Source: Flemingiibacterium sp045587285
GTDB taxonomy: Bacteria; Bacillota; Clostridia; Oscillospirales; CAG-272
Assembly (NCBI GenBank): GCA_045587285.1
Contig: JAZNBZ010000136.1
Coordinates: 1 to 13,471 of the forward strand
DNA length: 13,471 bases
Direction of reading: 5' to 3'
The notes below the pieces were generated by a model. It did no database searches and had not been told where the DNA came from. It saw only the letters and a program-made list of their open reading frames with translations. Shown here piece after piece: positions 1-5,960 of this stretch; position 1 is the first letter of the stretch, and each line of letters begins with the position of its first letter. Made by a program: the position numbers and the translations under genes.

Positions 1-267
1 CTTTCGTGTGTACCCGAGATCTTCTTCGCAATGCATATACGGGTCACACATAGAACCCGTTCCGATCATACACGGCTTGCGTTTTCTCCGCAGAGCATCT
101 TCCAAAAGCTCGGTCGCATTTTGCTTAACAGCAATGTCCTCAAATATGTGATCCATCTGATAGCAATCGGATCGACTATCGCAGTAGATGCACCCGTGAG
201 TGCAACCTCTGTAGATGTTCATTCCGTTTTTAGCGGAGAGAATGGTTTTCGATTCTATGAAATGCAT
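1..267 (-). CDS. SPL-family radical SAM protein (N-terminal 89 residues, runs off the left edge)
   Basis: This reading frame is open from an ATG at 267 to the window edge, so only the N-terminus is present. Residues 18-30 read IYRGCTHGCIYCD, with C22, C26 and C29 forming the CxxxCxxC motif that binds the 4Fe-4S cluster of radical SAM enzymes. The wording around it (NIYRGCTHGCIYCDSRS, then a GTGSMCDPY stretch) is typical of the spore-photoproduct-lyase-like (SplB-like) family common in Clostridia. Family members are radical SAM enzymes and some repair UV photoproducts; the substrate here cannot be read from the fragment. The ATG lies 1 bp after the lexA stop, so the two are almost certainly co-transcribed and possibly translationally coupled. 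No strong Shine-Dalgarno is seen in front of it. An in-frame stop lies upstream at 286-288, and there is no earlier ATG in frame. M16 is an unlikely alternative start. Family assignment is firm; function is not. Confidence 0.9.
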   Translation of the reverse strand, partial: MHFIESKTILSAKNGMNIYRGCTHGCIYCDSRSDCYQMDHIFEDIAVKQNATELLEDALRRKRKPCMIGTGSMCDPYMHCEEDLGYTRK

Positions 268-268
268 T

Positions 269-883
269 TTACTTAATGTCTTTGTTCACTTTCAGGGCAA
301 TGCCTTGTATCTCGATTTTGCTCGGCTTCAGCTCGCGGCGCTCCTTGGGATAGGACTTGTTCTCTGCAAGCAGCCAGGGGCGCCCATTTTCGCGCTTCAT
401 AAAGCGTTTGAGTGTCGTGCCCTCATCTGTGAGCACGGCAACCACTTGCCCGTCATAAGCCTCCTGAGCGCGTTTAATGAGGACAAGATCGCCGTCATCA
501 ATGCCGATGTCGATCATCGAATCGCCCGATGTGCGGAGCAGATAGCAATCGCCGTCAAGCCATTCCTCGGGAATGGCAACGTAGCCTTGTATCTCCTGTC
601 GGTTGTCCTCGGGAGTGCCACATACAATAGAACCAACAATGGCAAGGCGGCGGAAGGCTGTCTTCATCGACTCCTGACCTTTTACGGAAAGTGTGTCCTT
701 GCCGTTATACTTAACAATACCACGGTCGCGCAGGGTGGTCAGATAGCGGTAGCCAACGGAATTGCTCATCTCCATATACTCAAGGATGTCCTTGAACTTG
801 GGCGACTCACCGTTGTTTTCTCTTACGTAGCGGTGAATGAACTCCGCCATTTGATTCAGTTTTTCTTCATTCATCCGCTTCAT
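269..883 (-). CDS. lexA: LexA-type SOS repressor / S24 autoprotease
   Basis: A 204-residue protein, the usual LexA length. Residues about 5-70 form the winged-helix DNA-binding domain (a SPKFKDILEYM segment, then NSVGYRYLTTLRDRGIV as the recognition region). Residues 80-204 are the S24 peptidase: S122 in SGDSM is the nucleophile and K159 in TTLKRF the general base. The self-cleavage bond is C88-G89 (IVCGTP), a Cys-Gly rather than the classical Ala-Gly. Residue spacing matches E. coli LexA (A84-G85, S119, K156) closely. The frame is open much further upstream, but I chose the ATG at 883 because GAGG lies 5 nt ahead of it and because an earlier start would overrun the promoter. The recognition helix does not obviously match the Bacillus type, so the operator may differ; a candidate lies at 910-934. 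In the cell it would repress DNA-damage genes until RecA filaments trigger cleavage. It is followed immediately by the SPL radical SAM gene. Confidence 0.92.
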   Translation of the reverse strand: MKRMNEEKLNQMAEFIHRYVRENNGESPKFKDILEYMEMSNSVGYRYLTTLRDRGIVKYNGKDTLSVKGQESMKTAFRRLAIVGSIVCGTPEDNRQEIQGYVAIPEEWLDGDCYLLRTSGDSMIDIGIDDGDLVLIKRAQEAYDGQVVAVLTDEGTTLKRFMKRENGRPWLLAENKSYPKERRELKPSKIEIQGIALKVNKDIK

Positions 884-909
884 AAACGCCTCACAAAATT
901 CAATCAAGA

Positions 910-934
910 ATAAAAGAACTTGAACTTCTTTTAT
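910..934. promoter_or_regulatory. Candidate LexA operator (25-bp imperfect palindrome)
   Basis: Perfect 9-bp inverted arms, ATAAAAGAA and TTCTTTTAT, flank a 7-bp centre CTTGAAC. The centre carries a GAACTTGAACTT direct repeat. The site sits just downstream of the lexA -10 box, over the predicted start of transcription, which is where an autorepressor would bind. It is not the classical Bacillus GAAC-N4-GTTC box, so this is inference from symmetry and position. Confidence 0.5.
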
Positions 935-937
935 AAA

Positions 938-966
938 AGTATAACACAGAGGTCGGATTTTGTCAA
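938..966 (-). promoter_or_regulatory. Sigma-A promoter of lexA
   Basis: On the minus strand, a perfect -35 TTGACA (961-966) and a -10 TATACT (938-943) are separated by exactly 17 bp. Transcription would start near 931, giving a leader of about 48 nt before the lexA ATG. The candidate palindromic operator at 910-934 overlaps the start point, which fits autorepression. Confidence 0.8.
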
Positions 967-985
967 TAGGTTTTTCGAAAAAATT

Positions 986-1027
986 ACGAGGTGGCATTTT
1001 TGAGTGCCACCTCGTCGCAACTTGCGA
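986..1027. repeat. Hairpin with 11-bp stem, plus an overlapping 13-bp palindrome
   Basis: ACGAGGTGGCA (986-996) pairs perfectly with TGCCACCTCGT (1005-1015) around an 8-nt loop. It is followed at 1015-1027 by the palindrome TCGCAACTTGCGA. There is no T-run after the stem on the plus strand, and on the minus strand it lies upstream of lexA, so it is not an obvious terminator for a neighbouring gene. It begins the repeat-rich non-coding block between lexA and the YjbR gene. Confidence 0.5.
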
Positions 1028-1067
1028 TAAAGTTTGTAACCTCGCGCCATCTTGGCACGAAGTGGTG

Positions 1068-1203
1068 TGGTTGGTTTTCAACCAGACCAAAGGCTCATTT
1101 TGAGCCTTTGATTTTCATCGGGTCATTTTGACCCTTTGCTTTTCAGTGGTCCATTTAGCCCATTGATTTTTCATAGATCAACGGGCTGTTTTCGCCCGAT
1201 GAT
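1068..1203. repeat. Tandem mini-hairpin array, 28-bp unit, with co-varying stems
   Basis: Three consecutive 28-bp units start at 1088, 1116 and 1144. Each has the plan CA-NN-GG-stem, a loop close to ATTTTG, the matching stem, then TTTGNTTTT. The stems differ but stay complementary: GGCTCA/TGAGCC in unit 1 (10-bp stem in all) and GGGTCA/TGACCC in unit 2; unit 3 is weaker (CAGTGG/CCCATTG). A relaxed fourth hairpin follows at 1177-1203 (CGGGC/GCCCG with a TTTT-containing loop), and TGGTTG/CAACCA precedes at 1068-1084. Keeping the loop while exchanging paired bases suggests selection on structure. No protein-coding gene is supported in this stretch. Confidence 0.72.
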
Positions 1204-1248
1204 TCTGTCCTCTGTTTGGACGAAAAATACGCAAAATTGCGTGTATCT

Positions 1249-1292
1249 TTCGTGTTTTCTTCGTCTTTTTTTCGTGTTTTCTTCGTGTTTGT
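1249..1292. repeat. 11-bp direct repeat, four copies (TTCGTSTTTTY)
   Basis: TTCGT occurs at 1249, 1260, 1271 and 1282, an exact 11-bp period. Copies 1 and 3 are identical (TTCGTGTTTTC). One helical turn per unit would place all copies on the same face of the DNA, as in operators or centromere-like binding arrays. The same core recurs with 33-bp spacing at 1312, 1345 and 1378, and an inverted TTCGTCCA lies at 1217-1224. Confidence 0.8.
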
Positions 1293-1310
1293 ACATTTTG
1301 GGGGTCGAAT

Positions 1311-1396
1311 GTTCGTCCATAAAAGTGTAAACAAACGCAAAAAGTTCGTCGGTAAAAGTGTATAGCAATGCCAAAAGTTCGTCCAAAAAATGTGAT
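1311..1396. repeat. 33-bp direct repeats (iteron-like), about 2.6 copies
   Basis: GTTCGTC begins at 1311, 1344 and 1377, exactly 33 bp apart. Each copy continues as a short variable dinucleotide, then AAAAGTGTA or a close variant, and the second and third copies are also preceded by AAAA. Thirty-three base pairs is three helical turns and three times the 11-bp period of the adjacent array, so both arrays look like binding sites for one protein family. Short ORFs here are only low-complexity readings of the repeat. Confidence 0.75.
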
Positions 1397-1430
1397 TTGG
1401 AGAGAGAGGCATGTTCCCATGTCATAAAAG

Positions 1431-1444
1431 TGCCGCATGCGGCA
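1431..1444. repeat. Perfect 14-bp palindrome TGCCGCATGCGGCA
   Basis: A GC-rich perfect palindrome in AT-rich surroundings, followed on the plus strand by seven A residues. For plus-strand transcripts it lacks a U-run. For minus-strand transcripts it is followed only by CTTTTATG. It may be a weak terminator of the minus strand or a protein site; the sequence does not decide between them. Confidence 0.4.
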
Positions 1445-1472
1445 AAAAAATTAGATGTGCTTGAGGATAGAG

Positions 1473-1502
1473 GAAAGGATGGCTCGTGAGAATCATCCTT
1501 TC
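1473..1502 (-). terminator. Probable terminator of the YjbR-family gene
   Basis: GAAAGGATG (1473-1481) pairs perfectly with CATCCTTTC (1494-1502) around a 12-nt loop. It begins 3 bp after the stop codon of the YjbR-family gene. On the minus strand the tail is a pyrimidine run without a clean U-tract, so termination efficiency is uncertain. Confidence 0.45.
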
Positions 1503-1505
1503 ACT

Positions 1506-1886
1506 TTATTCAGTTGCCCTTTGGCGTTTCCGTTTGTCCTTTGTCGCCTCAAAACTCACGTTTACAAGGAACTGCACCACATCATCGGGTGCATCGGGAA
1601 GAAGCACCGAGATCCAATGTAGCTTGTTCATATGGTACGCTGGGTACACTCCATCGGCTACACCGAACGAGCCGTACATCTCTGTTGGTAGTTTCAGATT
1701 GACAACGTCGATAACTTCGTCGCTGTCAAAGCCAAACTTGCGCCGTGATACGCGCATCATAATGGCATACCACTTGCGATTATCCGCGTGCCGCAGTACC
1801 GCCGTCTCAAAATCTTCGTCAAACGGATAGCCCGGCGATGTGCCGTATGTATCAAGGCAGTGTTCAAGAAATTGTTGTTTTGTCAT
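1506..1886 (-). CDS. MmcQ/YjbR-family DNA-binding protein
   Basis: A 126-residue protein that matches the MmcQ/YjbR family in length and wording. Key segments are YGTSPGYPFDEDFETAVLRH near residues 14-33, RKWYAIMMRVSRRK near 37-50, and NKLHWISVLLPDAPDDVV near 86-103. The family has a CyaY-like fold and is thought to bind DNA; no precise role is known. The ATG at 1886 is preceded by AGGAT about 7 nt upstream. Its base composition resembles lexA and the right-hand genes rather than the AT-rich operon beside it. It is separated from that operon by 84 bp containing a possible promoter, and it has a hairpin directly after its stop. I therefore read it as an independent resident gene and not part of the defence operon, though read-through cannot be excluded. 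Confidence 0.9.
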   Translation of the reverse strand: MTKQQFLEHCLDTYGTSPGYPFDEDFETAVLRHADNRKWYAIMMRVSRRKFGFDSDEVIDVVNLKLPTEMYGSFGVADGVYPAYHMNKLHWISVLLPDAPDDVVQFLVNVSFEATKDKRKRQRATE

Positions 1887-1934
1887 TAGTTATCCTATCT
1901 CTATGTCGCAATGTTTTTTTGTTTTTTTGGCAGA

Positions 1935-1964
1935 ATTATATATTGAATAATAATATATCCCCAA
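1935..1964 (-). promoter_or_regulatory. Possible promoter of the YjbR-family gene
   Basis: On the minus strand, TTGGGG (1959-1964) and a consensus -10 TATAAT (1935-1940) are 18 bp apart. The -10 is good and the -35 is weak. The region is extremely AT-rich, so chance matches are likely. Confidence 0.33.
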
Positions 1965-1970
1965 ACAGAA

Positions 1971-2807
1971 TTAAAGCAACTCAGCATCTATTATACTATT
2001 AAGTTCCGCATTTACTTTTTGCTCGTATTGAATTGCATCTAAGCATAATTTTTTTACATTTTCGGGATAAGAATTGTTGCATCGCATATATTCCAAAACC
2101 CTGAAAACATAAAAAGATAGAATATTAGCGATTATTCTGAGAGAATGAGCGTAGTCACTAAGCGTATTTTCATTGCGACCAGCCGCAAAAAGCTGGCACT
2201 TTATATCATTCAATCCGGTATAATCCAGATGACAATAGTGACTCGTCAAAGCATATGTAGACAAAGATCCAAGTTGCGCCTCGTATTCCATATGGCTTGA
2301 GGCTAACTCCTTTAGCAAAGATTGATATGACCATTTTTTCTTCAGTCTGTCCTTGAAAGATCGGGCGTACTGATTTTGAATTTGGTTTATCTCCTCTTCT
2401 GATAACAGCATTGACTCAAATGGTTTTGTGCTATTCTTTGTGAATTGTTTTAGTATCGTTATTGCCTCTTGGGCTTTTCTGTGATCATTCAATCTATCTA
2501 AATCCGGCATTATAACTCGGTACTCTGTATATTTTTCTTTACGTTCTTCTTCTGAACCCGTCATCAGATAGCAATATCGTATAGTTCCTTCCATCGTACA
2601 ACGAAGTATTATATCAGCTTCAAACAGTCCACCGTTTTGTAGGAGAACCAACACGCTTTCGCTATATGAATGTAATACGGTAAAAAGGGGAACCGTAATG
2701 TCTTGTCCAAAAGCGAATTCTTCTCTATAAAGAGGTGCCAATGAGAAAAACAGATTTTTTATGTAGCTATCTGTGTTACTTATGTGCAATTGCAGTTTGT
2801 CGTGCAT
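1971..2807 (-). CDS. DUF5677-like helical protein, last gene of the defence operon
   Basis: A 278-residue, largely helical protein. Residues about 40-85 read like the core of the DUF5677 family (SYSESVLVLLQNGGLFEADI, then ILRCTMEGTIRYCYL), with conserved-looking E63, R69 and E73. A second histidine-bearing segment, SHYCHLD, lies at 189-195. No signal peptide or clear membrane span is seen. The frame extends to an ATG at 2894, which would overlap the upstream gene by 58 bp. I chose the ATG at 2807 because GGAGG lies 5 nt ahead of it, leaving a 29-bp gap to the upstream stop. DUF5677 proteins have no established activity; proteins of this helical type occur in defence loci, and a HEPN-like RNase role is conceivable but not shown by a clear RxxxxH motif. 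Being last in the operon after a kinase/receiver-like pair, it could be an effector or a regulator. Confidence 0.68.
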   Translation of the reverse strand: MHDKLQLHISNTDSYIKNLFFSLAPLYREEFAFGQDITVPLFTVLHSYSESVLVLLQNGGLFEADIILRCTMEGTIRYCYLMTGSEEERKEKYTEYRVIMPDLDRLNDHRKAQEAITILKQFTKNSTKPFESMLLSEEEINQIQNQYARSFKDRLKKKWSYQSLLKELASSHMEYEAQLGSLSTYALTSHYCHLDYTGLNDIKCQLFAAGRNENTLSDYAHSLRIIANILSFYVFRVLEYMRCNNSYPENVKKLCLDAIQYEQKVNAELNSIIDAELL

Positions 2808-2836
2808 TTTCACCTCCAACTTGTCAAAAAACACGG

Positions 2837-3796
2837 TTACATTTTGTTTATGCAGGTGCAATAGTTTATTATTGCGGTTCTCAATTTTCGGCATGCTTCG
2901 TCAGTGAGAATCAAGTATTCCTCACTATTCAAACGTTTGAACTGATATTGTCTATCATCATTCAATTCTTCTTGGACATGCGCGAATATATTTCTGTCAT
3001 TTAAAAGGTTTATGAAATCAGAAATTGCTGTATATGTAGCGTCCTTTCCGTTGATGGCTTTATAGGTTTTCAATAATACCTGAAAATTCTTGTTAGAATC
3101 TGTGATACTAACATTGTTAACTAAATTGGCTAATTCATAAGATTTATAATCAGATTTTACTGTTTCCCAAGCCCTTAACCCGCTATGAAAATCACAACCC
3201 CAAAAGTCATTTATTTTTTTTGATTGTCCTTTGTAAGAATCGTAGTAAAGCTTTGCACAACTATCAGCAAGTGCTTTCTTTTGTTGATCGGAATCAATTT
3301 TTTTATATAGTTCTGCCACCTTGGATTTTATAATATTATCCAATTCGGCTACACACCCCAATACAATTCCTCGAGTTGAAAGAGGTGTGTTTGAACGTTT
3401 TATCATTTTATTAATCAACTGATCAAGCAATAATAATATTTCGTTCTTGTTTTCATCTCTTACTGCAAAAAAGACCCCTTGATATTCGCCACTTGTTCTG
3501 TTGCTTTGGATCGCTTTTGAGTCAGAGGAATAAAACAAAATATCTGTCAAATGATTTTCACGAATTTTTTGAATAAATTCGGGTCCTTTATCTACTTTTC
3601 CAAATTTTAAATCAACTAAAAACAAATCAACATCGTCAAGTGGATTCTCATCTAATTCACTTATTTCCTCGTATCTTTCGTGAGTTAGTAAATATCCTTC
3701 TCCTGCTAATTTATTTTCGATTATTTCAATATAGTCTTCATACAAATCGACTTCATCATCAATAACAATTACTTTATACGTCAGATCTTTTAACAT
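2837..3796 (-). CDS. Response-regulator receiver fused to a HEPN-like helical domain
   Basis: A 319-residue protein. Residues 1-120 have receiver-domain features: a hydrophobic strand ending in the acidic pair D13-D14 (VIVIDDE), the phospho-acceptor candidate D62 at the end of strand 3 (LFLVDLKFG), and S90-S91 at the Thr/Ser position (ILFYSSDS). The canonical final lysine is not clear; R113 lies at about that place. Residues about 145-319 are helical, not a known DNA-binding output domain, and carry R268-N-I-F-A-H273. This fits the Rx4-6H catalytic signature of HEPN ribonucleases. The ATG at 3796 has AGAGG 7 nt ahead, inside the end of the upstream gene, 10 bp from its stop. The upstream neighbour ends in a histidine-kinase-type ATPase, so phospho-signalling between the two is the natural reading. 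What I see is the receiver and the motif; ribonuclease output is inference. It could instead be a non-enzymatic HEPN-like fold. Confidence 0.75.
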   Translation of the reverse strand: MLKDLTYKVIVIDDEVDLYEDYIEIIENKLAGEGYLLTHERYEEISELDENPLDDVDLFLVDLKFGKVDKGPEFIQKIRENHLTDILFYSSDSKAIQSNRTSGEYQGVFFAVRDENKNEILLLLDQLINKMIKRSNTPLSTRGIVLGCVAELDNIIKSKVAELYKKIDSDQQKKALADSCAKLYYDSYKGQSKKINDFWGCDFHSGLRAWETVKSDYKSYELANLVNNVSITDSNKNFQVLLKTYKAINGKDATYTAISDFINLLNDRNIFAHVQEELNDDRQYQFKRLNSEEYLILTDEACRKLRTAIINYCTCINKM

Positions 3797-3806
3797 AATT
3801 AACCTC

Positions 3807-5954
3807 TTATTTCTTCCAACTCAATATGACAGAAACACCAGAACCATCATTGGACTCAATACTGATGGCACCTTTAAATTCCTTCATTTGTTTTTTGGCG
3901 TAGTATAAACCTAAGCCTGAGCCATTAGTTGTAGTGACACCAAATTCAAAAAGTGAATTGATATCTTTAATGGAAGCATCAATTCCTTTACCATCATCCT
4001 TGAAAACTAATGAATAGTAATCCGGAGCAGAATTATCTATAATAATGGAGAGATGTCTTGCCTCAGCTTTTATTGCATTGCCAACAATGTTATCAATCAT
4101 CATAATGAAGGACAGCGGTTTGATTTTCAATTTGTGGCTTGACATAACATCACCTGTGCATTCAATGACAATATCTTCGTTACCGTAAATGCAACAGAGA
4201 ACATTCTTAACGTATTCATCCATAAACGCAGTTAAATCGATTACTTTAATTGCGTCATTATCATCAATAACTCTTCCTGCCTTTGAAATAAGTTTGGAAA
4301 CTGAAAGGATTCGCTGATTGGAAGTCGAAGCTTTTTCCAGTTTTTTTCTTGCATCGATTGACAGTTCGGCGAGATTATTAATCTCGTCTAAATTTTCTTT
4401 TACACGATTTGACATATTGTAAATACTATGAACTGAGTTCATAATATTTTTATCTTCAACATCACTTACATTAAGAATATATTGGCTCCGGCGTCTTTCG
4501 CGATTGGCAACAACCTCTGCTTCTTTTTGCTTCTTTTCAGCTTCTTTCTTTGCTTCTTCGGCGCGTTTAGCTTCTTCCTCTGCCTTACGACGTGCTTCTT
4601 CCTCTGCCTTGCGCTTTTTTTCTTTTTCATCTACCAGATATTGGGCATATGCAGTGTTTTGGGAACGAATTTTTTGACCTATTTCATTTCTCACTTTAAA
4701 CAATGTGTTTACAATAGGATCTACAATAGATATTAGAAGTTCTACTCGCTCATCCGCCAAGAAATCCTGTCTGCTCGATGTCGCAATATCGGGCAGATCA
4801 TCATCATCTAAAATATCAAATGATATTTCGCCCTCAATATAGTCAGCCATTGTCTGCGTACTTCTTCGCATATCAAAATAATTGGCAACGGCTAATTTAT
4901 TTCTAACATATAAACGCAATCGGTTTGGTTGATACACATCGTTTCTAATAAACTGCGGATCAACAGCGTGCTTACTTTCAATGGTAGAATGAACACCGAT
5001 CCATCCGGTCAAACGGTATTCTTTCGTAACCACATCACCGTTTTCCGTATGAAAATCTTGTTTTCCGGACACAACAAAATTTTCAGGGTTAATCACAAGC
5101 GTAGGGCGTATTTCATCCGCAATATGCGGATATTGAGAAGCCCATTTAAATGCAATGCCCTTTGACATTCTACTCGTCATTTGCATGGTAGTGTTATCAT
5201 ACATTGCATAAAAGTTTTTGAATGCGATAGCCTTTTCGACTTTTTCAAAAAAAACTGTTTGATTTCTTGTGTTTTTTACAGCAACAAAAATATTAACATC
5301 AAGAGCATACAACAAATAGAAGTCGGCAAACACCTGCTTAAGCGCCTCTATTCGCTTTGCTCCGTTCCGGCGTAAATCTACATCATTCAATTTGATCGTT
5401 GTGCCGTGTTCAAAGGATTCCCAAATATTTTGATTAACAAATCGTATCGGCTCTTGAACACGATCCATTTTAGGAAAATCTGAATCTCTATATATACCGA
5501 GATTAATTCTCCATTGATTAACAGATTTGCTTCCTATCTTCTTAGTTGCAATATAATAATTGTTTGACAGAAACAAGGCTGCAAGTTTACCAATACCCTT
5601 GCGTCCCATTACATTTTTTCTATCCTCCGCAAGAATATCGGTATCTTCTCGTTTGTTTCTTCCGATCCAAACATACTTTTCTGCTAAATCATTATAATCC
5701 ATACCCATACCATCATCCATAATCTCAATGACGGAATGAGCCTTATCGGACATATCGATATATACATATACATTTTTAGCTTTTGCATCTAATCCATTAG
5801 CGACAAGTTCCGAAATTGCTGCCGCAGAATTATTATACAAGTTCTTACCCAACAGTTTCAATGCAGAATAAGAAAAGTTAAAATATATTGCATTATCGGT
5901 ATTTCGTGACTTAATAATATTTATATTTTGAGAAAAAGAGTCTTGTCTGTCCAT
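3807..5954 (-). CDS. Dual GHKL ATPase: N-terminal MORC/MutL-like, C-terminal histidine-kinase-like
   Basis: A 715-residue protein with two complete GHKL ATP sites. The first has the N box E49LVANGLDA, the G1 box D80DGMGM and the glycine loop G117RKGIGK123, the pattern of MutL, Hsp90 and MORC ATPases. It is followed by an S5-like middle region (about 300-400, including YVRNKLAVANYF and ATSSRQ) as in prokaryotic MORC-like proteins. A charged coiled coil (K/E/A-rich, about 438-485) leads to a second unit. That unit has H509 in NSVHSIYN as a possible phospho-acceptor, an N box IDNIVGNAIKAEA near 620-632, G1 DDGKG at 653-657 and GSGLGL at 678-683, as in sensor kinases. No membrane segments are seen, so it is cytoplasmic. 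The frame also allows a TTG at 5960; I chose the ATG at 5954 because GAAGGGA lies about 10 nt before it and only 3 nt before the TTG. It starts 6 bp after the methyltransferase stop. Established knowledge: MutL/MORC-like GHKL ATPases occur in restriction-modification operons. The kinase-like tail beside a receiver gene is the unusual part. Confidence 0.87.
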   Translation of the reverse strand: MDRQDSFSQNINIIKSRNTDNAIYFNFSYSALKLLGKNLYNNSAAAISELVANGLDAKAKNVYVYIDMSDKAHSVIEIMDDGMGMDYNDLAEKYVWIGRNKREDTDILAEDRKNVMGRKGIGKLAALFLSNNYYIATKKIGSKSVNQWRINLGIYRDSDFPKMDRVQEPIRFVNQNIWESFEHGTTIKLNDVDLRRNGAKRIEALKQVFADFYLLYALDVNIFVAVKNTRNQTVFFEKVEKAIAFKNFYAMYDNTTMQMTSRMSKGIAFKWASQYPHIADEIRPTLVINPENFVVSGKQDFHTENGDVVTKEYRLTGWIGVHSTIESKHAVDPQFIRNDVYQPNRLRLYVRNKLAVANYFDMRRSTQTMADYIEGEISFDILDDDDLPDIATSSRQDFLADERVELLISIVDPIVNTLFKVRNEIGQKIRSQNTAYAQYLVDEKEKKRKAEEEARRKAEEEAKRAEEAKKEAEKKQKEAEVVANRERRRSQYILNVSDVEDKNIMNSVHSIYNMSNRVKENLDEINNLAELSIDARKKLEKASTSNQRILSVSKLISKAGRVIDDNDAIKVIDLTAFMDEYVKNVLCCIYGNEDIVIECTGDVMSSHKLKIKPLSFIMMIDNIVGNAIKAEARHLSIIIDNSAPDYYSLVFKDDGKGIDASIKDINSLFEFGVTTTNGSGLGLYYAKKQMKEFKGAISIESNDGSGVSVILSWKK

Positions 5955-5960
5955 AAACAA

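Noticed and set aside
215..913. Plus-strand ORF of 232 codons opposite lexA
   Set aside because: It is the antisense reading of a clear LexA gene, with no ribosome site and no recognisable domain.
910..934. Classical Bacillus-type LexA box
   Set aside because: The centre is GAACTTGAACTT, a direct repeat, not GAAC-N4-GTTC. The site is kept only as a palindromic candidate operator.
1088..1203. CRISPR array
   Set aside because: The period is 28 bp with no spacers. The constant part is the loop and flanks, while the variable part is the paired stem; this is the reverse of a CRISPR repeat/spacer layout, and no cas gene is present.
1155..1438. Overlapping minus-strand small ORFs of about 85 residues in three frames
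   Set aside because: All three read the 11-bp and 33-bp repeats in different frames, have low-complexity content and no ribosome site, and match no family.
1431..1444. Rho-independent terminator at the 14-bp GC palindrome
   Set aside because: The homopolymer after it on the plus strand is A, not T, and the minus-strand tail is only CTTTTATG; a better hairpin for the YjbR gene lies at 1473-1502.
2808..2894. Upstream ATG at 2894 for the DUF5677-like gene
   Set aside because: It would overlap the receiver-HEPN gene by 58 bp, whereas the ATG at 2807 has a near-perfect GGAGG site.
5955..5960. TTG start for the GHKL ATPase directly after the methyltransferase stop
   Set aside because: GAAGGGA would be only 3 nt from the TTG but about 10 nt from the ATG at 5954, so the ATG is preferred.
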